Virus record (IMG/VR): IMGVR_UViG_3300021356_001676
Coordinates: 1 to 20,505 of that record
From: a virus
Strand: one strand, 5' to 3'
Length of the DNA: 20,505 nt
Shown: piece after piece, positions 13,453-20,505 of the stretch
Numbering within the stretch: the first letter of the stretch is position 1
Layout of the letters: each line of letters begins with the position of its first letter
Notes under the pieces: model-generated
Database searches by the model: none
Told to the model about the DNA's origin: nothing
The model's input: only the letters and a program-made list of their open reading frames with translations
Position numbers and translations under genes: made by a program

Positions 13453-15762
13453 TTAGATCTTACAAGATTCGCAGTCATCATCACTCGTTTCCATAATCAA
13501 CTGTTCTAAAGCTTTAAGTTGATCTTCTTGTGTATCCTCTTTTATCTCATCTGTTTTGTTATCGTAGGTGTTCTGATAATAAGAAGTCTTCCATCCATAC
13601 TTGTAGGTCTTCAGGAAGTCTTGTGCCATTACTGAGACGGGTACTTCATTGTCGGGATAGTTTCCTGGATTATAACTCCAGTTTCCACTGATCGCCTGGT
13701 CAAAGAACTTTTGCATGACAGCAACAACATTGATATACCCAGTATTATCAGGCATGTCCCAGAGGAGAGTATAATTGCCTTTGTAGGTATTATACTGAGG
13801 AACGATCTGTTTGAGAGGTCCCTTCTTACTCTTCTTAATGGACAGGTATCCGCGAGGAGGTTCGATCCCGTTGGTAGCATTTGACACAACGGAACTGCTC
13901 TCTGAAGGCATTTGTGCGGACAGTGTTGAGTGCCGTAGACCGTGGGTGGCGATAGAATTTCTAAGACCTTCCCAATCATAGTTCAGTTCCTTAGAAGTAA
14001 TCTCATCAACATCACTCTTGTATGTATCAATCGGAAGTTTTCCATCAAAGTACTTCGTTCGATTGAAGTCGGTGCAAGGACCTTTTTGTTCTGCAAGTTT
14101 GCAAGAAGACTTAAGAAGATAGTATTGGAATGCTTCAGTTAGTTCATGAACTCGATCCCAGGCCTCTTGGGAATCATACTTAAGACCGTTCTTCGCAAGG
14201 AAGTGTGCAAGTCCAATGAAACCAATACCAAGAGAACGACGTGCCTTTGTTGCAATTTCTGCAGCAACTACAGGATAGTCTTGATAATCAATCAGTTCTT
14301 CTAGACCACGTACAGAAAGATCGCAGAGTTCTTCAAGTTCATCGAGATTCTTGAGTTTACCTACATTCACTGCGGAGAGAACACAGAGAGCAATCTCTCC
14401 AGATGCATCATCAATATGTCCGATAGGATCTGTGGGAAGAGTAATCTCTTGACACAGGTTAGACATATTCACCTTATCGATGAAAGAAGAGTGAGAGTTG
14501 CAGTGGTCGATGTTCATGATATACAAACGACCAGTCTCTGCACGTTCTTTCAGGATGTCCAGAATGAGTGCTTGAGCTTTGATAGTCTTCCTAGGAATGC
14601 GTCCATCAGATTCATAACGTGTATAGAGATCATCAAACTCGTCAGTGCCAAAAGCATCGTACAGACCTGGGACATCGTGAGGACTGAATAGGGTGATGTC
14701 TCCATCTTGGATGAATCGTTCGTAGAAGATCTTTGAGATTTGGATTGAGTAGTCGAGTTTTCGGACACGGTTATCCTCGGTTCCTTTGTTGTTCTTAAGG
14801 ACAATGATGTCTTCTATCTCTTGATGCCAGATAGGAAAGTGGACAGTCGCTGACCCACCTCGGATGCCGTTTTGTGTGCAGCATCGGACAGTTGATTCAA
14901 ACTTTTTGAGGAAGGGGACCACACCTGTGTGTTGAACCTCTCCGTCTCTGATTTTAGCGTTGATGCCGCGGATTCGACCTGCGTTGATACCGATACCCGC
15001 CCTTTGTGCAACGTATCTACCAATAGCCATATCAGAGCTAAAGATAGAATCGAGGGAGTCATCAACATCAACAAGAACACAGCTAGCAAATTGTCGAAGT
15101 GCAGTTCGCACTCCCGCCATGATAGGTGTGGGAATGTTGATTTTGTGTTTGGAGATGGCATTGTAGTATCTACGAACGTAGTCGAGTCTAGTATCTAGGG
15201 GGTATTTCTGAAAAATAGTTGCAGAAATTAACATGTACATATATTGTGGCGTTTCGTAAAGTTCGCCGCAACTTCTGTCTTGCACAAGGTACTTATCACA
15301 GACTTGACGTAGACCTGCATAAGTGAACAGGAAATCGCGCCCATGATCAATCCAAGAATTAATCTTGTCCCATTCTTCTGCAGTGTACGCATTGGCTAGA
15401 GTCTTATCGTAAATCTTCTTCTTAATACCACCCTTGACGTGATCAAGGATGTGGGGGAATCCTTGGTTCCACTCGGGACCAAAGACTTGTTTGTAGAGAC
15501 CGAACAAAAGTAGACGTGCTGCAACAAACTGATAGTTTGGGGATTCCAAATCAATCAGATCAGAGGCAGAACGTACAAGGATTTCTTGAATTTCGCCTGT
15601 AGTGATTCCATCATAGAACTGAATACCAGACTGGATCTCCACTTGAGATGCAGAAACACCTGCGAGATTCTCACAGGCGCTCTCCACCATCTTATGAATT
15701 TTATCAAGATCCAGACCCTCCGTTACACCGTTTCTCTTTACAACTTTCGTTCCGTTACTCAT
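13453..15762 (-). CDS. nrdA: Ribonucleotide reductase class Ia, alpha (catalytic) subunit
   Basis: The catalytic subunit that makes dNDPs from NDPs, 769 residues. I start it at the ATG at 15762, behind GGAAGA and overlapping the primase stop (ATGA), rather than at an in-frame TTG four codons earlier. The N-terminus is an ATP-cone-type domain (KVVKRNGVTEGLDLDKIHKMV). Active-site residues are complete: C228 (FASCVLVD), N435, C437 and E439 (NLCQEITLP), and C460 (GEIALCVLSAVN). Y728-Y729 (SYYQNT) continue the radical path, and the C-terminal C764/C767 (CESCKI) pair accepts electrons from glutaredoxin or thioredoxin. The whole is close in layout to E. coli NrdA. It is translated with primase upstream and nrdB downstream, placing dNTP supply and priming together. 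Confidence 0.97.
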   Translation of the reverse strand: MSNGTKVVKRNGVTEGLDLDKIHKMVESACENLAGVSASQVEIQSGIQFYDGITTGEIQEILVRSASDLIDLESPNYQFVAARLLLFGLYKQVFGPEWNQGFPHILDHVKGGIKKKIYDKTLANAYTAEEWDKINSWIDHGRDFLFTYAGLRQVCDKYLVQDRSCGELYETPQYMYMLISATIFQKYPLDTRLDYVRRYYNAISKHKINIPTPIMAGVRTALRQFASCVLVDVDDSLDSIFSSDMAIGRYVAQRAGIGINAGRIRGINAKIRDGEVQHTGVVPFLKKFESTVRCCTQNGIRGGSATVHFPIWHQEIEDIIVLKNNKGTEDNRVRKLDYSIQISKIFYERFIQDGDITLFSPHDVPGLYDAFGTDEFDDLYTRYESDGRIPRKTIKAQALILDILKERAETGRLYIMNIDHCNSHSSFIDKVNMSNLCQEITLPTDPIGHIDDASGEIALCVLSAVNVGKLKNLDELEELCDLSVRGLEELIDYQDYPVVAAEIATKARRSLGIGFIGLAHFLAKNGLKYDSQEAWDRVHELTEAFQYYLLKSSCKLAEQKGPCTDFNRTKYFDGKLPIDTYKSDVDEITSKELNYDWEGLRNSIATHGLRHSTLSAQMPSESSSVVSNATNGIEPPRGYLSIKKSKKGPLKQIVPQYNTYKGNYTLLWDMPDNTGYINVVAVMQKFFDQAISGNWSYNPGNYPDNEVPVSVMAQDFLKTYKYGWKTSYYQNTYDNKTDEIKEDTQEDQLKALEQLIMETSDDDCESCKI

Positions 15763-16754
15763 GTTTTCTTCCAACTAATAAGTTTTGTTTTTGCGTGTAA
15801 ACCACTATAGACATTAGATTGTACCACGTCCTGAACATTAAGTCCAGTCAAGAACATGTCATTGATGTCCTTCTGATCAACTTTATCTGGCCAAATTACT
15901 ACCTTGTGTCCTCTTTCAATTGTTGACGCAATCTTAGCAACGATCTCTCGGTTTCTCGGTTCGTTGTCGAAGACGTAGACCCGATCTCGATTAGATATAA
16001 TGCGGTCGTCAACATCGCTACCACACATAGCAATAGCATTGGTAAGGAAATAACTGTCGAATGGTCCTTCTGTGATGTAGATGGTTTGTTGTTCATCGAT
16101 TCTATCAAGTCCAAAAAGTTTCGGATGATCATCATCCAACATTACAGTGATATATCTAAGTTTCGATTTGGGACTAATAGACCTACCTTGAAACCCGAAG
16201 ATACCATTCTTATTTTTTAAGGGAATAATAATTCTCGGTTCATCTTTTTCTAGAGAATCAAAGGTTTTCTTCTGCGTATTGGTCCATTCTTTGAACCTAT
16301 CAGTGAAGTAAAGTTCACTGAGATATTGTTGCGGAATCTTCCGATTTTCTAGAAACTCTCTTGCGGGATGTGATTTATTTAGTTCTGAGATTTTTTTAAG
16401 ATCGAAGTCTCTTTTCTTAAAAACTGGTTTAGGGACAGTCAGTTTTTTAGGGGTGGGAGTATTCGATCCTTTACCCGTGGCACCCTCCTTATACCTCTCG
16501 AAGACGTACTGATCATGCAGAGCGGGATCATGATCCTTCAGGAAGTTTGTAAGGGATCTAGAGACGCCACAGTTGTGACACTTGAAATTATGATCGTTCT
16601 TATACTTGTAAATATATCCGCGAGTCTTATTCTTATGTTTCTGGGAATCACCACAATAAGGACATCGGAAGGTATAGAGACCGTCTTTCTTCCGACTGAA
16701 CTTTTGAAGTTTTACAGAAATCAGACCGATATATCGGCTGTCGATGAAACTCAT
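15759..16754 (-). CDS. 61: DNA primase, T4 gp61 family
   Basis: A 331-residue primase that would make short RNA primers for lagging-strand synthesis with the phage helicase (not in this window). The N-terminal zinc ribbon has C31-x-x-C34 (CPYCGD) and C59-x-x-C62 (CHNCG). The TOPRIM core is visible as YITEGPFDSYFL with catalytic E229, and VYVFDNEPRN with metal-binding D263. A Lys/Pro-rich linker (about 90-115) joins the two. Length is close to T4 gp61 (342). The ATG at 16754 overlaps the stop of the coiled-coil membrane gene (ATGA), and its stop overlaps nrdA in the same way. It belongs to the replication set. Confidence 0.92.
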   Translation of the reverse strand: MSFIDSRYIGLISVKLQKFSRKKDGLYTFRCPYCGDSQKHKNKTRGYIYKYKNDHNFKCHNCGVSRSLTNFLKDHDPALHDQYVFERYKEGATGKGSNTPTPKKLTVPKPVFKKRDFDLKKISELNKSHPAREFLENRKIPQQYLSELYFTDRFKEWTNTQKKTFDSLEKDEPRIIIPLKNKNGIFGFQGRSISPKSKLRYITVMLDDDHPKLFGLDRIDEQQTIYITEGPFDSYFLTNAIAMCGSDVDDRIISNRDRVYVFDNEPRNREIVAKIASTIERGHKVVIWPDKVDQKDINDMFLTGLNVQDVVQSNVYSGLHAKTKLISWKKT

Positions 16755-17179
16755 CCGAGGTGTTCTAAGTGCGTTCCTCCTATCATACTGGTGGACAGTT
16801 GTGGTGTCAATACTTTTAGGACAGGTGGTAGCACTTGTAAGACTGTCACAACAGTCGCCAGAACAGCACCAGCACCCACTACAAACTTGGCGTTAGAGTC
16901 TACCTTATTTTGTACAGTAGAAATTCTTTCGTGCAAGACTTCATTGTCTTTAGTCTGTTTTTCTTTCATCTCCTCAATCATTTTGATGATGAGTTGATTA
17001 GATTTATCTCCCTCGTCTAGACGAGTTTCATGGCGTTCCAAAATGATAGCAATCTTATTACTATTTTCAGAAATAGTTCCTACAGCTCGTTCTAATTTGT
17101 CGAGCATTTCTTTTGACAGGTCTTCATAAATATCGAGTTTGGATTCAAGGACCGCTAATTTACCTAGACCAAAAGCCAT
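16751..17179 (-). CDS. Coiled-coil protein with one membrane segment
   Basis: A 142-residue protein. Residues 8-95 are charged and helical with heptad-like spacing (LESKLDIYEDLSKEMLDKLE, KVDSNAK), and residues 99-122 are hydrophobic (VVGAGAVLATVVTVLQVLPP), a probable single membrane span near the C-terminus, followed by a short tail. Soluble coiled coil plus terminal span recalls the XhlA type of holin-associated protein, though I see no firm match, and its site next to primase gives no hint of lysis. It could equally anchor a complex at the membrane. The ATG at 17179 follows the upstream gene by one base, and its stop overlaps the primase start. Confidence 0.78.
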   Translation of the reverse strand: MAFGLGKLAVLESKLDIYEDLSKEMLDKLERAVGTISENSNKIAIILERHETRLDEGDKSNQLIIKMIEEMKEKQTKDNEVLHERISTVQNKVDSNAKFVVGAGAVLATVVTVLQVLPPVLKVLTPQLSTSMIGGTHLEHLG

Positions 17180-17180
17180 T

Positions 17181-17372
17181 TTACTTTGTTAGAGATGTCC
17201 ACCATTTACGCAAACCTTTCTGGTAGATATATTTCTTCTTTCTTCTTACTGGAGGATCATCTCCAGCTTCTCTAGTTCCTGCAATATTTCCACCACCAAC
17301 ACTATTCACAGGAGCCTCCTCATGAAGATCCCTGACCATATTAATATACTTATCAAGAATACGATCGTTCAT
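17181..17372 (-). CDS. Small conserved-type phage protein (GGGNIAGTREAGDDPPV)
   Basis: A 63-residue protein from the ATG at 17372, which overlaps the preceding stop (ATGA). A TTG eight codons earlier is less likely. Residues 1-20 form a helix (MNDRILDKYINMVRDLHEE). They are followed by VNSVGGGNIAGTREAGDDPP, a Gly/Pro turn-rich motif that I associate with small proteins of other T4-like cyanophages, and a basic tail (VRRKKKYIYQKGLRKWW). The basic end suggests contact with nucleic acid or another acidic partner. No known function. Confidence 0.72.
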   Translation of the reverse strand: MNDRILDKYINMVRDLHEEAPVNSVGGGNIAGTREAGDDPPVRRKKKYIYQKGLRKWWTSLTK

Positions 17373-17740
17373 ATTTGATCCAAGTCTTGTAAACAATTAT
17401 CATCCAAAGGGATATCATGTAATGTAGATTTTGGATATTCTGGCAATCTACCAAGATATACAACAAACGTCTTAACAACCGGCCACAACTCCCTATCAAT
17501 TTTAAAAAACAAAAGTGGAGTTGCAGCCTCTCCGAATACATTATACAAAATAATAAAATGGTTGATGAGAAGATGAGACTTTAAGACACCAGTTGTCTGA
17601 TACCTCTTGAGTAATCTCTTTATCCACTTAAACCGTTTCAAGTCCTCATAGAAGTCATCTTGTGTGACTGCGTGAGGATTTTCATAATGTTTAATGGCAA
17701 ACATTACATAATTGTCTTCGTTCAACTCATCAAATCGCAT
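17369..17740 (-). CDS. Conserved cyanomyovirus protein, about 120 residues
   Basis: A 123-residue helical protein beginning MRFDELNEDNYVMFAIKHYENP. Central blocks (DLKRFKWIKRLLKRYQTTG, LLINHFIILYNVFGEAATPLLFFKID) agree with a small protein family conserved in T4-like marine phages, which I recall as an uncharacterised DUF. No enzyme motif is seen. The ATG at 17740 lacks a clear ribosome site. It opens the overlapping run that leads to primase and nrdAB, which suggests a role in early or middle infection and DNA metabolism rather than virion structure. That is inferred from position only. Confidence 0.8.
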   Translation of the reverse strand: MRFDELNEDNYVMFAIKHYENPHAVTQDDFYEDLKRFKWIKRLLKRYQTTGVLKSHLLINHFIILYNVFGEAATPLLFFKIDRELWPVVKTFVVYLGRLPEYPKSTLHDIPLDDNCLQDLDQI

Positions 17741-17758
17741 ATTAAATCAAATCATTTA

Positions 17759-18250
17759 TCAGCTATCTGCTAGGATAGAATCGTCTGCTGCATCACCAGC
17801 GATAGAACTCATCGCAACTAGGACTTCAGTCTTAGTTCTGGTGTTTCCGTGTGTATCGGTATAGGTGGTAATACCAACCCAACCTGCATGAGTGTGTTCG
17901 TAAATTGTACCTGCAGCTGCACCAACCTCAGCAGCGTTTGAACCATAAACTTCATTGACGTTATGGTTGCTGTCTAGTGCAGTGGACTTAGGAGCTTCAC
18001 TAATGTTGAAAGCCTGAGTAAGTCCAGAACCTGCGGTCAAACCAGCAGCACTGTGAAGGGTCAGTTGAGTATCGGAATCAACTGACTTAATGACGCCGCC
18101 ACCCTTAGATCCGAGGGTAATCATCATTCCAGCCTCAACCAATCCAGAAGCGGAGAAGGTTGTGCCAGAACCAGTGATTACGCCACCAGTTGTAATTGTA
18201 GTGACATTACCTGTCGAGTAGACAGTATCTTTGTTACCCCATAGAGACAT
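17759..18250 (-). CDS. Small virion structural-type protein (MSLWGNKD family)
   Basis: A 163-residue protein that begins MSLWGNKDTVYSTGNVTTI, a start I recognise from structural proteins of T4-like marine phages. Gly/Thr-rich strands follow (GVITGSGTTFSASGLVEAG, GGGVIKSVDSDTQLTLHSAAG). The second half carries HTHAGWVGITTYTDTHGNTRTKTEVLVAMSS, a compact conserved-looking block with several His. It is probably a head- or tail-surface component. A perfect late promoter (18286-18293) lies 35 bases upstream of the ATG, and GAGGG provides a good ribosome site, matching late expression. There is a short 18-base gap to the replication run. Confidence 0.8.
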   Translation of the reverse strand: MSLWGNKDTVYSTGNVTTITTGGVITGSGTTFSASGLVEAGMMITLGSKGGGVIKSVDSDTQLTLHSAAGLTAGSGLTQAFNISEAPKSTALDSNHNVNEVYGSNAAEVGAAAGTIYEHTHAGWVGITTYTDTHGNTRTKTEVLVAMSSIAGDAADDSILADS

Positions 18251-18285
18251 GTTGATTCCCTCTAGTTTCTCGTTATGTATAAGAA

Positions 18286-18293
18286 TATTTATA
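18286..18293 (-). promoter_or_regulatory. T4-type late promoter TATAAATA
   Basis: Exact consensus on the minus strand, in the gap after the stop at 18296 and 35 bases before the ATG at 18250. It drives the structural-type gene at 17759-18250. Confidence 0.8.
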
Positions 18294-18295
18294 AC

Positions 18296-18490
18296 TCAAC
18301 GGGCTTCGATTGCAGATGCAACCTTTGCCAGTAGTTTGTCATCCATATCGGTCTTGGTCAACTTGACAGCTTTCTCAAGAATCAGAATACAAACTTTGAT
18401 CAACTGTTCTCCCAGTTCCTCGTTATCAGGAATCTTTGCTACCGCATCAGTGATGATTTTTGTTGCGATAGGAAGTAGAAATGCAAGCAT
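18296..18490 (-). CDS. Small hydrophobic/amphipathic helical protein
   Basis: A 64-residue protein beginning MLAFLLPIATKIITDAVAKIP. The first 20 residues could lie in or on a membrane, and the second helix (LIKVCILILEKAVKLTK) is strongly amphipathic. The tail MDDKLLAKVASAIEAR is a third helix. Size and pattern suit a membrane-associated peptide, possibly involved in lysis, but there is no diagnostic motif. The ATG at 18490 has GAGG eight bases upstream, and a GATAAATA late promoter lies 25 bases upstream, so it is probably made late, with or just before virion proteins. Confidence 0.72.
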   Translation of the reverse strand: MLAFLLPIATKIITDAVAKIPDNEELGEQLIKVCILILEKAVKLTKTDMDDKLLAKVASAIEAR

Positions 18491-18515
18491 CTTATGTGCC
18501 TCATAGTCAGCGATC

Positions 18516-18523
18516 TATTTATC
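18516..18523 (-). promoter_or_regulatory. Late promoter GATAAATA
   Basis: GATAAATA on the minus strand, differing only in the variable first base of the T4 late element, 25 bases upstream of the ATG at 18490. It overlaps the stop codon of the 478-residue gene. Confidence 0.65.
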
Positions 18524-19955
18524 TTCCTAACTCACGCAAACCTGGTCTAACTCTAAACATAATGTTAACCATCTTTCTGGTATACGGATTTCCTGTTCTA
18601 TCACCAGGAGAAACAGAATGATATGACGTTGGTGTAAATGGAAGTGTTATAGATCTATTTGAAATATAATCAACTTTTTTATCTACAACTCCTGGAAAAT
18701 AATTACCCCACTCATGACAATAATGTAATTGAAGATTTGCATCATTACACCTGTCTTCAGGATGTCGGAAATAAATCATTGACTGAAAAATCTTATCGTT
18801 CCTATCAACATGAACATGAAGACCATGTTGATTCATACATTCAAGGTCATGAGTAAATAGGAATTCATACATTATATCGGGAGATTCCGATTCTCCAGTA
18901 TCCTCTGCGGCATGCCAAGTACCGCGTTTGCTGGCCTCATATCCTATAGTATAGTCTCTAGAATAAATCTTTTCTTTTGGTTCTGGTCTCCAAGTTTTCC
19001 AAATGCCATCAAATTTTTCAAACATATATTGGAAATAAAATTTACTCGTATGATATTTCACAAATTTTTGCCAGATCGGACTCAACGCAACTTGTTCATT
19101 AAAAGCAGAAACGGATACGGAATCATACTTCCCAGTATTGCCATCAGGTGAATGTATCTGCAACACTTTTTCAAAAGAAGGAAAGTCTTTTTCAAGTTCA
19201 ACATAATGATCCCAATTCATATAATCATCAAACAAGTAAGTTCCCCATGGATCAAATATGCCCTCTCTTCTTATACCAAAATCTTCACCAACCTGTTCAT
19301 CTTTAGGTAGGATGCTTCTTTTTTGTTTAACTCTTTGACTACAAATTTTTGGATTTATTTCTTGTAACGAATCATCTACAATAAAACTTACCCTGACACT
19401 CTTTCCATCAAATTTTTTTATTCTCTGTCGATACCAAGATGAAGGAACAAATGGAAATATAATAGCAGTATTTTTTTCACACTCTATCTTTTCTAAGTTG
19501 ACATCATTACCTTCCATGTCCAACTCATGGATTTCAAAGTCAACAAAGTCGTCACCAAAAATAATTAGATCAAATATATTTTCTGGTTCTCTTACAGTAG
19601 GTTTTTTATCGAGGTAAGTTCTTAAATTATTAATACAATATTCGGCTTTGACTTTCACATCCTTACCAAACTCATAGTCGCCATCAATTACCTTTTTGAA
19701 TAACTTTGGTCTGACTTTTGAAAATAACTTAAACTCTTTTAGAACGGACTCAAAATATTTTTGATTGCAAAAAGAAACAAACAACTCATCTCCTTCAGGG
19801 AGATCCATAGTTGCTTGTCTAGCAAATATTTTATGTTCCGAGTTTTCCTTAATGGTTTCTCGGTTTGGGAATTCTATATTGTTGATATAGTTTTCATAGA
19901 CAAAAAGTGGATGGGGTCTTTTCAGACACCCATCGTATTCATTCAGTTGTTTCAT
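18519..19955 (-). CDS. Large protein with a C-terminal 2-oxoglutarate/Fe(II)-oxygenase-like domain
   Basis: A 478-residue protein. The C-terminal part has H382-x-D384 in HVHVDRNDKIFQSMIYF, a late His (H446, SYHSVSPGD) and R460 in TRKMVNIMFRVR. That order and spacing fit the iron triad plus 2-oxoglutarate arginine of this superfamily. The N-terminal half shows a similar but weaker pattern: H143-x-x-D146, then TAIIFPFVPSSWYRQRI and SVRVSFIVDD, as if a duplicated barrel had lost its iron site. The middle (FDPWGTYLFDDYMNWDHYVELEKDFP) is typical of the helical start of such domains. The substrate is unknown. The gene is AT-rich and follows the upstream gene by six bases with no visible ribosome site, so it is probably read by coupling. 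The family assignment of the C-terminus is likely; the duplication is tentative. Confidence 0.7.
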   Translation of the reverse strand: MKQLNEYDGCLKRPHPLFVYENYINNIEFPNRETIKENSEHKIFARQATMDLPEGDELFVSFCNQKYFESVLKEFKLFSKVRPKLFKKVIDGDYEFGKDVKVKAEYCINNLRTYLDKKPTVREPENIFDLIIFGDDFVDFEIHELDMEGNDVNLEKIECEKNTAIIFPFVPSSWYRQRIKKFDGKSVRVSFIVDDSLQEINPKICSQRVKQKRSILPKDEQVGEDFGIRREGIFDPWGTYLFDDYMNWDHYVELEKDFPSFEKVLQIHSPDGNTGKYDSVSVSAFNEQVALSPIWQKFVKYHTSKFYFQYMFEKFDGIWKTWRPEPKEKIYSRDYTIGYEASKRGTWHAAEDTGESESPDIMYEFLFTHDLECMNQHGLHVHVDRNDKIFQSMIYFRHPEDRCNDANLQLHYCHEWGNYFPGVVDKKVDYISNRSITLPFTPTSYHSVSPGDRTGNPYTRKMVNIMFRVRPGLRELGR

Positions 19956-19961
19956 AAATGA

Positions 19962-20505
19962 TCAGCAATTCCAACGACGACGTGCAGCCTTTCCTCTTTC
20001 ACCAGTCCAACCTTTAGAACGAGCACAGAAACTCTTTCTACGTTTTGCTGCCTTTGAATCTGGATCTAACTTGGAAGGTGGAGTAGTAACAGCAGTCTTT
20101 AAATTACCACCAGTGCGGCGGTTGTATTTAGCGACTCCCTTTGCGGTCATGCCGGCACCTTTATCTGTGGGGCGTTTGTCACCAGACTTTTGGGACATAC
20201 CACTCATGTCTTCTGAAACATTTGCTTCAGTAACAGGATTGAACTCAACTTGGTTCTTTCCTCTCATTACATCGATGACCTTTTTTTCTTTTTTGTCACC
20301 TCTCTTTTCTACTTCATGTAGAAACTCTTCTCTCCAATCACAGAAGACTTCTTCTTCATATGATTCTGTCTTAATTGGTCTCTTCAACAAAGGGTTGGGA
20401 GTCTTTGGTGCATTAGACATTGAGTTAGCTTTACCAAACCTTTCTGCAGCACCACCTGCTCTTGTTCCACCAGGTTTACTTCTTAGTTGATCATACTTCC
20501 TATTA
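19962..20505 (-). CDS. Basic marine-phage protein, start outside the window
   Basis: The C-terminal 180 residues of a gene that enters from beyond 20505. An ATG at 20420 (MSNAPKTPNP) could be taken as the start. However, the frame stays open for all 28 codons up to the edge (YDQLRSKPGGTRAGG, ERFGKANS), reads like protein, and no ribosome site precedes that ATG. The tail (MTAKGVAKYNRRTGGNLKTA, SKAAKRRKSFCARSKGWTG, ARRRWNC) matches a small basic domain widespread in marine phages that I recall as DUF6321. The many Arg/Lys suggest DNA or RNA contact. Function unknown. Confidence 0.8.
   Translation of the reverse strand, partial: NRKYDQLRSKPGGTRAGGAAERFGKANSMSNAPKTPNPLLKRPIKTESYEEEVFCDWREEFLHEVEKRGDKKEKKVIDVMRGKNQVEFNPVTEANVSEDMSGMSQKSGDKRPTDKGAGMTAKGVAKYNRRTGGNLKTAVTTPPSKLDPDSKAAKRRKSFCARSKGWTGERGKAARRRWNC

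Noticed and set aside
15763-15774. Four extra codons at the nrdA start from a TTG
   Set aside because: The ATG at 15762 has a good ribosome site and an ATGA overlap with primase, the arrangement used throughout this gene run.
16376-16383. ACTAAATA inside the primase gene as a late promoter
   Set aside because: It is deep within coding sequence with no gene start nearby; treated as background for the late motif.
17373-17396. TTG-initiated extension of the small protein at 17181-17372
   Set aside because: The ATG at 17372 fits the ATGA overlap with the preceding gene. The extension lies wholly inside that gene.

Overview
The window looks like part of the genome of a T4-like marine cyanophage (cyanomyovirus infecting Synechococcus or Prochlorococcus). 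The evidence is a phage-type primase (gp61 family), a class Ia ribonucleotide reductase pair (nrdA, nrdB), very large repeat-built virion or fibre proteins, T4-type late promoters (TATAAATA), and two host-derived metabolic genes typical of cyanophages: a plastoquinol terminal oxidase (PTOX) and the phosphate-binding protein PstS. Every gene I can support lies on the minus strand, so transcription runs from high to low coordinates. There are no tRNA genes, insertion sequences or CRISPR arrays, and no gap between genes exceeds 170 bases.

Layout in transcription order. 20505-18519: a basic C-terminal-domain protein that runs off the window edge, then a 478-residue protein ending in a probable 2-oxoglutarate/Fe(II) dioxygenase domain. 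18490-17759: a small hydrophobic/amphipathic protein and a small structural-type protein, each behind its own late promoter. 17740-12283: a tight, overlapping run of two small conserved phage proteins, a coiled-coil membrane protein, primase, nrdA and nrdB, i.e. DNA replication and dNTP supply. 12231-5206: a late structural block with a 1415-residue modular fibre-like protein, a 654-residue virion-type protein, a 74-residue protein and a 187-residue conserved phage protein.

5205-3117: a G+C-rich cassette with two related small outer-membrane beta-barrel-like proteins flanking pstS. It carries host-style regulation: sigma70 promoter elements, Pho-box-like repeats and two strong intrinsic terminators. 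3116-1065: small phage proteins, a secreted HEGWH metallopeptidase-like protein and a second 2-oxoglutarate/Fe(II) oxygenase. 1064-1: a small membrane protein, PTOX, a 27-residue translationally coupled hydrophobic microprotein, and the start of a further gene.

In the infected cell, PTOX would divert electrons from plastoquinol to oxygen. PstS, perhaps with the two barrel proteins, would support phosphate uptake, and NrdAB would turn ribonucleotides into dNTPs for replication primed by gp61. The parts that most deserve a second look are the phosphate cassette and its control region, the PTOX-microprotein arrangement, the secreted metallopeptidase, and the large oxygenase-like protein.
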